Shown one piece after another: positions 31,670 to 38,980 of a DNA stretch of 64,000 nucleotides. The first letter of the stretch is position 1. Every line of letters begins with the position of its first letter. A program made the translations under genes and the position numbers. The DNA comes from Fibrobacter sp. UBA7003. GTDB taxonomy: Bacteria > Fibrobacterota > Fibrobacteria > Fibrobacterales > Fibrobacteraceae. The stretch lies in assembly GCA_002449765.1 (NCBI GenBank), contig DJXN01000005.1:1-64000 (forward strand). Reading direction: 5' to 3'. The notes below the pieces were generated by a model. That model searched no databases, had not been told where the DNA came from, and saw only the letters and a list, made by a program, of their open reading frames with translations.

Positions 31670-34201
31670 ATGCATAGCACGATTCTACATACGACGGCCC
31701 GCACGGCCCTGAAGCAAGGACTCCTGAAAGTCCTCGCTTTCCTCTGCGTATGCAGCGTCTGCGCCCATGCCGAAAAGATGAACGCCTCCATCCAGGAGGC
31801 CATCTACCGCTTCGAGATGAAGGGCGAAACGGCAGAAGCCATCCGCATCCTCGAAAAAGTCACAAGCCAAGGCGACCGCGAAGACCGAGAAACGGCCTAC
31901 TTCTACCTAGGGAAAATCCGGGAACTCTTCGACAACCAGAATTCGGCAAACTTCTACTACCAGCAAAGCCTTGCCAATACGAAAGAGACCAGCAAGGCCT
32001 ACTGGCTTTCCGAGCGAGAGGCAAGTACCAGCAGCACCCCCGAAGCGCTCCTGAAAAAGTCCTGGACCCTCCACAGCCCTATCGCGAAGGCCTTCCGCGG
32101 AACATCCACCTACCTGCTCCTGCAAAACGGATCCGTCAAGAAGGTCGTGAACGACACGATTATCGATGTCCGCGTGGGGTCAATCGCAAGAACCAGGATT
32201 CTCCATATTGACGATTCCGGGATATGGTACCAGAACGAAAGCGGGGACAGCCTTCTCTACAGGCCGCTAAGCAACAAGCTCCCGTCGAGGGCCTATCCCA
32301 TCGCCGGCAATATCGAATTCTATTCGAACGGAGACGAAGCGATTGTCCAAAACGAAAACGCAGTCACCCTGCTCAACAAGAAGGGCATCTCGTTACAGAT
32401 TAACGACAAGTACAGAGGCTGCCATATCGAGGGGCGCTACTCCCCCACGAGCCACTACATCTTGAACTGTCCCGACAACGCCCTCCACTTCATTTCCGAT
32501 ATCGACGGCGCCGAGACCTACACCATATCCCTCTACGACGCCATCCAGAAAGTCCTAGTCCAAGGCAACGACATCGTCCTTTTCTCCGGCGGGATTCTCT
32601 ATTGCTTCGAGCCCAAGGCGGGCCCAATCCCCCGATGGAAGCTCCCCTTCAACAACATTGAACAGATCCTCCCCTTCGAAAACAACTTCGCAGTACTCGA
32701 AGCCTCCGGAAGGATTTCCCTGATAGAGCATTCCAGCGGCATCCTGAAAAACGTCATCCGCAGCGACGCCGCAAGCATCTACCCCCTCGCCCAGGGAACC
32801 ATCGGGCTATTTACCAACGAAGGTTCGCTCACGGCCGTCGACACGCTTCTAATCCCGCTGTGGCATTTCAACTTTGCAAGGCCCATCTCGGCCCCGCCCA
32901 TCCACACCGACGAATCCATATTCCTTGTTTTCAAGGATACGCAGCTGCAAGGCATCGCCCCACACTACTACGGCAAGCGCCCCCTGCAATCGGACCTGCT
33001 TACCCTGAAGGTCGCCGCCATGGCCGAAGCCCGAGCCTGGAAGGAACTCACGCCGTTGCTCGATTCCCTGCTCAAGCTGGAACCCGGCAATGCCGAAGCC
33101 TGGCTCTACAGGGCGCTTCTGCTCGAATCCAGCAAGGGAAGCGAAAAGGAGCGCCAGAAAGCCTGGTCCGAAGCCGTCCGCCTTTCCATCAGTTCTTCGC
33201 GCACGAGTTCCCTCGTGCTGGACCGCTACAGCAAGACCATCAACGCGAAGTTCGTGAGCCTTCTCGCCATTTCGCCAAAGACAATCTACCCGCAGTTCTT
33301 CGGAAACAAGAAAAACCTCTACACGGTCGATCCTGCCGCCGAGAAGCTCATCTGCATCAACGCCGAAACCGGTGAACAGCGCTGGTCCAGGACCCTCGAG
33401 AAGATGACGAACAGCCCCGTCATGGCCAATGACGACGTTTCGCTTGCGCTTTCTTCCGGATACAACCTGAGTCTCTACGACCTCGAAAAGGATGTGCCCC
33501 CGCAATCGTTCCAGCTACCCGGGAAGGCTTTCAGCATCCAGCTATCGCCCTCCTCCATCTACGTTTCCACTTGGAACGGGTTCCTTCTCAAAATCAACCG
33601 CTCCGAATATCGCCTCGCCTGGTCCAGAAAGATCTTCACGTCGCCGTTCCTGTTCGCCCTGCACGACGCATCCATCTACACGGCAAGTCTCGATGGCGAC
33701 ATCCGCTACGTCGTCGAAAATTCGGGGCAGCCTCTCGAAATCGCCCCCAAGCGCGCCGGCAGCATCTCGTTCCTAGTCCAGGCAGATTCAGCCGTCGCGG
33801 TCGCCACCGACAACAACAGGATATTCCTCTACAGCGCATCCGATCCTGCGCGCGAGCCTGCACAGATCCTTCTGGAAGCGTCCATCGTCTCGCTCCAGTC
33901 TACAGGCGGCCACGACAACAACATCCTCGTGGGGCTTGCGGACCAGAGCATCCTCCTCTATTCGCCCTCCGGCAGCCCGCTCTGGAAATACCAGGGTAGG
34001 AGCTCCGTATTCACCAAGCCATTCATATCCGGATCGCTTGCCTGGATAGACCAGGGCAGCGAAGTCATCGCGCTCTCCCTCAAGGACGGGACGGTCGCCC
34101 ATCGCTTCAACACCCCTGGCGGCGCAGGGACTCCGTTCGTCATGAACAGGACACTCTACAGCGCCTCACCCAAGCGACTTCTCTACAGCTTTTCCCTGTG
34201 A
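31670..34201 (+). CDS. Exported TPR and PQQ-like beta-propeller protein
   Basis: The 843-residue product has an N-terminal signal (VLAFLCVCSVCAHA), then TPR-like helical pairs (EAIYRFEMKGETAEAIRILEKV, ETAYFYLGKI). The bulk is beta-rich with repeated strands that look like PQQ/quinoprotein-type blades; a clear one is INAETGEQRWSRTLEK, and others end in W or L before turns (GSPLWKYQG). Another TPR pair lies mid-protein (ARAWKELTPLLDSLLKLEPGNAEAWLYRAL). It starts 5 bases after the response regulator and is probably its operon partner, perhaps a scaffold or sensor in the periplasm. Confidence 0.8.
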   Translation: MHSTILHTTARTALKQGLLKVLAFLCVCSVCAHAEKMNASIQEAIYRFEMKGETAEAIRILEKVTSQGDREDRETAYFYLGKIRELFDNQNSANFYYQQSLANTKETSKAYWLSEREASTSSTPEALLKKSWTLHSPIAKAFRGTSTYLLLQNGSVKKVVNDTIIDVRVGSIARTRILHIDDSGIWYQNESGDSLLYRPLSNKLPSRAYPIAGNIEFYSNGDEAIVQNENAVTLLNKKGISLQINDKYRGCHIEGRYSPTSHYILNCPDNALHFISDIDGAETYTISLYDAIQKVLVQGNDIVLFSGGILYCFEPKAGPIPRWKLPFNNIEQILPFENNFAVLEASGRISLIEHSSGILKNVIRSDAASIYPLAQGTIGLFTNEGSLTAVDTLLIPLWHFNFARPISAPPIHTDESIFLVFKDTQLQGIAPHYYGKRPLQSDLLTLKVAAMAEARAWKELTPLLDSLLKLEPGNAEAWLYRALLLESSKGSEKERQKAWSEAVRLSISSSRTSSLVLDRYSKTINAKFVSLLAISPKTIYPQFFGNKKNLYTVDPAAEKLICINAETGEQRWSRTLEKMTNSPVMANDDVSLALSSGYNLSLYDLEKDVPPQSFQLPGKAFSIQLSPSSIYVSTWNGFLLKINRSEYRLAWSRKIFTSPFLFALHDASIYTASLDGDIRYVVENSGQPLEIAPKRAGSISFLVQADSAVAVATDNNRIFLYSASDPAREPAQILLEASIVSLQSTGGHDNNILVGLADQSILLYSPSGSPLWKYQGRSSVFTKPFISGSLAWIDQGSEVIALSLKDGTVAHRFNTPGGAGTPFVMNRTLYSASPKRLLYSFSL

Positions 34202-34310
34202 CGGGCGTCACATTTTGAAAAATAAAGGCAACATTTCGATTTTTGCCCATTTTATTCCATTTTAGAAGACCTGTAAATAAAATTTAATGGCAAAAAAACA
34301 AAAATCTCAC

Positions 34311-34318
34311 TACATTTA
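34311..34318 (+). promoter_or_regulatory. TACATTTA -7-like element before the oligopeptide-binding protein
   Basis: TACATTTA lies five bases before ATG 34324 in an AT-rich 120-base gap; no ribosome-binding site between. Confidence 0.35.
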
Positions 34319-34323
34319 TATGT

Positions 34324-36096
34324 ATGAGCGCAATAGGCAAATTTTTCAAATTCGTAGCGTCTGGGTCCCTCACCCTCGTCGCGTTTGGTCTTATGGCCTG
34401 CGAAGACGAGCCCAAGGAAAAGGCAACAGCCGATAATTCCGAATATCCTCGTTCGGAAACCTTATATATCGGCGGATTCGACTGGGCCCCACCCACGACC
34501 TTCAATCCCCTCGACTACGACCCCAACTTCCCTATCGACGGGAACGTCCGTCTCATGTACGAAACTCTGGTCACCTATAACCAGATTAGCGACAACCTGG
34601 AACCCATGCTCGCTGACAGCTTCGTGAAAACGGATTCCAGCATCACGGTCCACCTCGATCCGAAAGCCAAATGGAACAACGGCACCCCGGTGACGGTAGA
34701 AGACGTCCTCTACACCTTCCATATCGACTCCATCCTCCCGACCCCGCGTCACGGGAACTGGGAATATATAGAGTCCATCTCGGCCGACAAGTCTAATAAC
34801 ATCGTCATCAATTTCGCGAAGGGCAACAAGAATCCGCTCATTATCTTGAACGCCATCGCCGAAACCTCTATCCTCCCGAAAGCGGTCTTCGAGCCTATCA
34901 TCGAAGGCGCCAAGGAAGGCAAGACCTACAACTTCGCCAAGATTACCGAATTCAAGAACGACGCGAACCCGATCGTCTCGGGTCCCTACAACCTGAAGAC
35001 GTTCTCTCCCGACAAGATTGTCCTCGAAAGGAACGACAGCTACTGGGGCAACGCGAACCACGGGGGGAAGCTCCCCGCCCCCAAGTACATCGTCCATTCG
35101 CTCTACAACGGCAACAACCATTTCAACAGCGCCATGACCAAGGGGCACCTCGACGTGTCTTCCATCTTCCTGCCCCGCATTTGGGATAAGGCCAAGGACA
35201 GCATCCGCGCCTGGAGCCGCCAGGAGCCCTACCACCAGCCGGGATCCATCACGACGCTCATCATCAACCACCAGGTGGAACCGTTCAACGACTCCGCCTT
35301 CCGCCAGGCTCTCGCCCGTTCCGTAAACTTCGAAAAGATCAAGAGCCGTGCCATCTCGAACTACACACCCGCCATCCAGCCGGGATTCATCCTGCCCTTT
35401 GGCCCCGAGAGCCGTTTCTTCAACAAGGACGATGCAGCCAAGTTCGGCTACTCCTTCAACGTCGACCAGGCAAAGGAAATCCTTACCGCCGCGGGCTATA
35501 CCTGGAACACCGAAGGCAAGCTCGTTAACCCGAAGGGCCAGACCGTCCGGACCATCAGCATCGAATGCCCGCAGGGCTGGACCGACTGGGAAGACGCCAT
35601 CAAGGTCATCGTGGAATCCTTCCAGGAAGTGGGAATCTCCGCCGAAGAAAAGTTCGTGGACTACAGCGTGTGGGACAAGGACCTGCGCCAGTGCACCTTC
35701 GACCTCGCCATGAAGACGCAGACCGCAGAACTTTCCGCGGCAACCCCCTGGACTCGCTTCGACCAGGTGATGGGACATGTCGGACTCAAGCCCGTCGGCG
35801 AGGACGCCTTCTCGAACCAGGGCCGCTTCAAGAACGACGAAGCGAACAAGGTCATGGCGAAGATCCCGACCATCACCTCGCAGGAAGAACTTACGCAGGC
35901 CTACCGCGAACTCAACAAAATCTTCATGCAGACGATACCTGTGCTGCCAGTCATGTACCGTCCTACGCAGTACTACCAGTTCTCCACCAAGCACTGGACG
36001 AACTTCCCCACCGAAGAAAACCCCTACGCTCCGCCCCAGCATTTAATTGTGGCCGCAGGCGTCAAGGCTCTGTGGGAAATCAAGCCGGTCAAGTGA
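34324..36096 (+). CDS. Oligopeptide/dipeptide ABC transporter substrate-binding lipoprotein (SBP family 5)
   Basis: The lipoprotein signal ends FGLMAC (Cys26). The mature part follows the family 5 layout: NVRLMYETLVTYN, LEPMLADSFV, HLDPKAKWNNGTPVTVEDVLYTF, SGPYNLKTFSPDKIVLERNDSYWG, AFRQALARSVNFEKI, and the C-terminal IFMQTIPVLPVMYRPTQYYQF. Length (590 residues) is normal. Such proteins capture peptides or other solutes for an ABC permease; no permease or ATPase gene is adjacent, so the partner lies elsewhere. A strong terminator follows. Confidence 0.92.
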   Translation: MSAIGKFFKFVASGSLTLVAFGLMACEDEPKEKATADNSEYPRSETLYIGGFDWAPPTTFNPLDYDPNFPIDGNVRLMYETLVTYNQISDNLEPMLADSFVKTDSSITVHLDPKAKWNNGTPVTVEDVLYTFHIDSILPTPRHGNWEYIESISADKSNNIVINFAKGNKNPLIILNAIAETSILPKAVFEPIIEGAKEGKTYNFAKITEFKNDANPIVSGPYNLKTFSPDKIVLERNDSYWGNANHGGKLPAPKYIVHSLYNGNNHFNSAMTKGHLDVSSIFLPRIWDKAKDSIRAWSRQEPYHQPGSITTLIINHQVEPFNDSAFRQALARSVNFEKIKSRAISNYTPAIQPGFILPFGPESRFFNKDDAAKFGYSFNVDQAKEILTAAGYTWNTEGKLVNPKGQTVRTISIECPQGWTDWEDAIKVIVESFQEVGISAEEKFVDYSVWDKDLRQCTFDLAMKTQTAELSAATPWTRFDQVMGHVGLKPVGEDAFSNQGRFKNDEANKVMAKIPTITSQEELTQAYRELNKIFMQTIPVLPVMYRPTQYYQFSTKHWTNFPTEENPYAPPQHLIVAAGVKALWEIKPVK

Positions 36097-36101
36097 CATT
36101 C

Positions 36102-36130
36102 AAACGCGCCTCCACGGCGCGTTTTTTTAT
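36102..36130 (+). terminator. Intrinsic terminator after the substrate-binding protein
   Basis: AAACGCGCC-tccac-GGCGCGTTT followed by a T-run; the pssA promoter-like TATATTTT starts within the T-run. Confidence 0.9.
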
Positions 36131-36135
36131 ATTTT
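36128..36135 (+). promoter_or_regulatory. pssA: TATATTTT -7-like promoter element for pssA
   Basis: TATATTTT directly behind the terminator and 25 bases before the GTG start. Confidence 0.5.
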
Positions 36136-36160
36136 CAACGCAACGTCAAAGGAGATTACC

Positions 36161-36952
36161 GTGGACAAGATTCGCTTTGTTTTCCCGAACGCTTTTACTA
36201 GCATGAACTTTTTGCTGGGTGTTTTCTCCATCTGCTGGGTGACCGGGACATTCTCTGCCAACGACCCGATTCTCATGGGCGCCTATTTCATCATCCTTTG
36301 CGTGCTGCTCGACAAGCTTGACGGTTTTGCGGCCCGCCTCGTGAACGCAAGTTCCGAATTCGGAGCCCAGTTCGACAGCCTCGCCGACCTCATCGCGTTC
36401 GGCCTTGCCCCCGCATTCTGCATTCTCTTTGCCTACAAGACGCTCGCGACCCCGTTCTTCGATGCGAACATACCCCTGATGGCGGTCGCCTTCTCCATCT
36501 ACGTGCTGTGCGCCGCCATGCGACTCGCGAAATACAACGCCTGCGACAGCGACTCCTACCATCACCACTTTTCCGGGCTCCCCTCCACGTTCGCAGGCGC
36601 AATCAACGCCATCCTGATCGTATTCCTCAAGAATATCGGACTTTTCAGCGACACCGGCAGTTCACTCATCTATCTCCCCATCGCGGTTCTCCTCGTGACG
36701 GGAGTCCTCATGGTGAGCCCGCTATTCCTTCCCAAGCTGCAACCCCGCAAGAACAAGGCCTTCAATATCTTCCAGGCCGTCCTTATCGTCATTACCTACG
36801 TGTCGGGGTTCATGTTCATCACCGAGAAGATGATCATCCTCGAATACCTGCTTGTCCTCGTGGCCTGCTACCTCATCATCGGGTTCACGGTCGGACTTGT
36901 CCAGCGCGGCAGGATTATCGAAGAAGCGAAGGCGGCAAAGGCCGGAAACTAA
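36161..36952 (+). CDS. pssA: CDP-diacylglycerol-serine O-phosphatidyltransferase
   Basis: The CDP-alcohol phosphatidyltransferase motif D-G-x2-A-R-x8-G-x3-D-x3-D is complete in LDGFAARLVNASSEFGAQFD and the following SLAD. About seven hydrophobic helices make an integral inner-membrane protein of 263 residues. The pattern of the N-terminus (FVFPNAFTSMNFLLGVFSI) is that of PssA rather than PgsA, so it should make phosphatidylserine, precursor of phosphatidylethanolamine. I start at GTG 36161 because AAAGGAGA lies seven bases upstream. Its stop overlaps that of mpaA on the other strand (CTAA). Confidence 0.9.
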   Translation: MDKIRFVFPNAFTSMNFLLGVFSICWVTGTFSANDPILMGAYFIILCVLLDKLDGFAARLVNASSEFGAQFDSLADLIAFGLAPAFCILFAYKTLATPFFDANIPLMAVAFSIYVLCAAMRLAKYNACDSDSYHHHFSGLPSTFAGAINAILIVFLKNIGLFSDTGSSLIYLPIAVLLVTGVLMVSPLFLPKLQPRKNKAFNIFQAVLIVITYVSGFMFITEKMIILEYLLVLVACYLIIGFTVGLVQRGRIIEEAKAAKAGN

Positions 36953-37641
36953 TCTTGCGCCGCGAGGAAGCGCGCGAAGGATTCACCATAACGTTCAAAC
37001 AGGAGCTCCGGCGCAAGGCGCGGGAGCTCTAGCGTTATGCATTCGAGAGAGCGTTCCTTGCACCATGTCCCGAAACTTCCCGGAGTCGGGTATCCGATAT
37101 CGGGTTTCCACGGCAGGTCGAACGCTCTCTGCAGACGTTCCACGACAGGCGTGAACCGTGGGGCATCGATGCAGCCGATTGGGGAATGCACGGAGATTAC
37201 CGATTCCGGTTGCAGCCGTTCGACAAGGGAAACTAGAGCGCGGGTTTCCGGCTCGCATCCCGGCGATTTCCCCGGCGAAAGGGAGGTATCGCGTTCGGCT
37301 TCCAGAATGGAGCGCGAAAGCACGGGAGCGGCCACCCAGTTCGTAGTCGCGAAGTTGCGGTTCAGGTCGACCCCGTCCGCGTTTCCGCGGGTGCCAAGGG
37401 CGACGCCGTCGGGATTGGCGCACAGCACGACGGCGATATGTTCGAAGTTCCTTTCGAAGGCGCGTACGGCCCGGGAAAGCAGGAACGTCGTTTCGGGCTC
37501 TTCGCCATGGATTCCCGCAAGCACAAGGAGCCTGCACTTTTCGCGGCTCGGGTAGCAGAGGAGTGGCGCGCCCAGCACGGAGCGGCCGTATTCAAAACTT
37601 TCCTGGCGAAGGATGCCGCGTGTTTCCGGTTCGAATTTCAT
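36949..37641 (-). CDS. mpaA: Murein peptide amidase MpaA (M14 family)
   Basis: The 230-residue protein matches E. coli MpaA in motif order as I remember it: zinc ligands in LAGIHGEEPE (His45, Glu48), VLCANPDGVALGTRGNADG, VDLNRNF, CEPETRALVSL, the third ligand in SVHSPIG, PTPGSFGTWC and the catalytic Glu in CITLELP. MpaA cleaves the bond between D-glutamate and diaminopimelate in murein tripeptide released during wall turnover. It is the last gene of a ruvC, DD-carboxypeptidase, mpaA run on the minus strand, 15 bases after its neighbour. Confidence 0.9.
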   Translation of the reverse strand: MKFEPETRGILRQESFEYGRSVLGAPLLCYPSREKCRLLVLAGIHGEEPETTFLLSRAVRAFERNFEHIAVVLCANPDGVALGTRGNADGVDLNRNFATTNWVAAPVLSRSILEAERDTSLSPGKSPGCEPETRALVSLVERLQPESVISVHSPIGCIDAPRFTPVVERLQRAFDLPWKPDIGYPTPGSFGTWCKERSLECITLELPRLAPELLFERYGESFARFLAAQD

Positions 37642-37656
37642 CGCGCCCCCATCGTT

Positions 37657-38331
37657 CTAGATAAAGTAGGGATAGATGAAGTTTTTGGCAAGAGTATCGA
37701 GGTTTGCAAGGATTGCCTCCTTACAAGCGATGTCAATCTCGCGGTAGATGTCGCGGAGGGCTTCGAGCGAGAAGTTCTCCAGCAAACGGCGCGATGTGGG
37801 CAGGTGCGCGATATGCCAAAGCTCCGGCTTGATCTTGCCGCGGCCGGGAACGAACACGCGGTTGAAACCGAACGCATCTCCTGCGGCAAAGCGGGAATCC
37901 AGGAACTCGTGAAACTTGCCGAACATTCCCGTAGATTCCTCGGGAGTGAGTTCGACCTCGTAGCCTTCGGGGCAAGCGTTCGCATCGACCACGTCGAGGT
38001 CGGTCCCCAAATGGTGGCGGCTTGCGCCGGGGAGTGCCGACCACGTGAGGATGGCGAACATCAGTTTTTCCTCATCCTGCGGGCGTTCCATGGGCCTGCC
38101 GAATTCGTCGAGCAGGGCAAGTTCCCCGCGGGCTTTCCGGTTCCAGATGGAAAGCTGACGTTCGAACGGACGGTAGGCCGATTCGAGGCGCAAGGAAAAG
38201 CCGCAGTCGCGGGCCAAGGAGCAAAGGCATTCCAGGTCCGCCACAACATCCTTGTGGACAAAATAACCTTTCTGGAATTCGACAAGATCGGGCGTCCCGA
38301 GACCATAGGGCAAAAGGCTGTTTCCGTTCAC
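37657..38331 (-). CDS. M15-family D-alanyl-D-alanine carboxypeptidase (VanY-like)
   Basis: The zinc-binding signature is visible as SRHHLGTDLDVVD and the later ELWHIAH, with SAYRPFERQ upstream, typical of M15 peptidases that trim the terminal D-Ala (or cut LD bonds) in peptidoglycan stems. I use GTG 38331 as start: it overlaps the ruvC stop (GTGA) and has GGGAGG nine bases upstream; a farther ATG at 38370 would sit inside ruvC. The product is 224 residues without a signal peptide, so it may act in the cytoplasm with MpaA in wall recycling. Confidence 0.82.
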   Translation of the reverse strand: MNGNSLLPYGLGTPDLVEFQKGYFVHKDVVADLECLCSLARDCGFSLRLESAYRPFERQLSIWNRKARGELALLDEFGRPMERPQDEEKLMFAILTWSALPGASRHHLGTDLDVVDANACPEGYEVELTPEESTGMFGKFHEFLDSRFAAGDAFGFNRVFVPGRGKIKPELWHIAHLPTSRRLLENFSLEALRDIYREIDIACKEAILANLDTLAKNFIYPYFI

Positions 38332-38903
38332 GGCAGGGTTCCTCCCATCTTTTCGACAAGGGCACGCCATTCGGCGGCACTCGCCTTCTTCCGAGCGGAA
38401 GCCCTTTTTGCACGGGAGCCCAGAACCGCAGAGAGTGGCGAGGGGTTCGCATGCGTCCAGGCGATAGCGAGGGCGTCAGAGGCATCGAGAGGCAAGTCCG
38501 AGGGCTCGATTCCGAGACGCGCGAAGACCAGGTTCGCGACCTGCTCCTTCGATGCGCTGCCATCGCCCGTGACGGCCTGCTTCACCGCCTTCGGCGGATA
38601 CTCGCTGAACGTCATGCCCCGCTTGCGGCATGCGACAAGGACCGCCCCGCGCACGTGCCCGAGCACGAGCGCACTCTTCGCGTTCTTCGCGAAGAACACG
38701 CCCTCCATCGCGAGGGCGTCGGGGCGGTAGCGTTCGAGCAGCGCTTCCAGATCCGTCACGATATGCAGCAGGCGGTCTTCCACGGCATGCGATGCCGGAG
38801 CATGCAGCACCCCGTATTCGAGGACGCGGACTTTCCCATCCGACTTTTCGATAAAGGCATAGCCTGTCGTGATAGAACCCGGGTCGATTCCAAGAATAAT
38901 CAT
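38328..38903 (-). CDS. ruvC: Holliday junction endonuclease RuvC
   Basis: All four catalytic acids are present at family spacing: Asp7 (LGIDPGS), Glu67 (AMEGVFF), Asp140 and Asp143 (LDASDALAIAWTH). RuvC resolves recombination intermediates with RuvAB, which are not in this window. At 191 residues it is slightly long because of a basic C-terminal tail (SRAKRASARKK). The start is fixed by homology, though GGAGG lies only one base before the ATG, an unusually short spacing. The downstream DD-carboxypeptidase overlaps its stop. Confidence 0.95.
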   Translation of the reverse strand: MIILGIDPGSITTGYAFIEKSDGKVRVLEYGVLHAPASHAVEDRLLHIVTDLEALLERYRPDALAMEGVFFAKNAKSALVLGHVRGAVLVACRKRGMTFSEYPPKAVKQAVTGDGSASKEQVANLVFARLGIEPSDLPLDASDALAIAWTHANPSPLSAVLGSRAKRASARKKASAAEWRALVEKMGGTLP

Positions 38904-38925
38904 GCCTCCAAATTAGATAAATATC

Positions 38926-38951
38926 ATTTGCCCGATGCCTTCGCGGCAAAT
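38926..38951. other. 7-bp inverted repeat between ruvC and the primase-helicase gene
   Basis: ATTTGCC and GGCAAAT are separated by 12 bases, between divergent starts and just upstream of the TAGATTTTG element. Possible operator. Confidence 0.35.
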
Positions 38952-38957
38952 TCTTAT

Positions 38958-38965
38958 TAGATTTT
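38958..38965 (+). promoter_or_regulatory. TAGATTTT(G) -7-like promoter element
   Basis: TAGATTTT followed by G lies 15 bases before ATG 38981; AGAGAGG ribosome-binding site in the leader. Confidence 0.4.
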
Positions 38966-38980
38966 GACAGAGAGGTTTTT

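Noticed and set aside
34462..36042. Open frame opposite the oligopeptide-binding protein gene
   Set aside because: The plus-strand product matches family 5 along its full length and has a lipobox.
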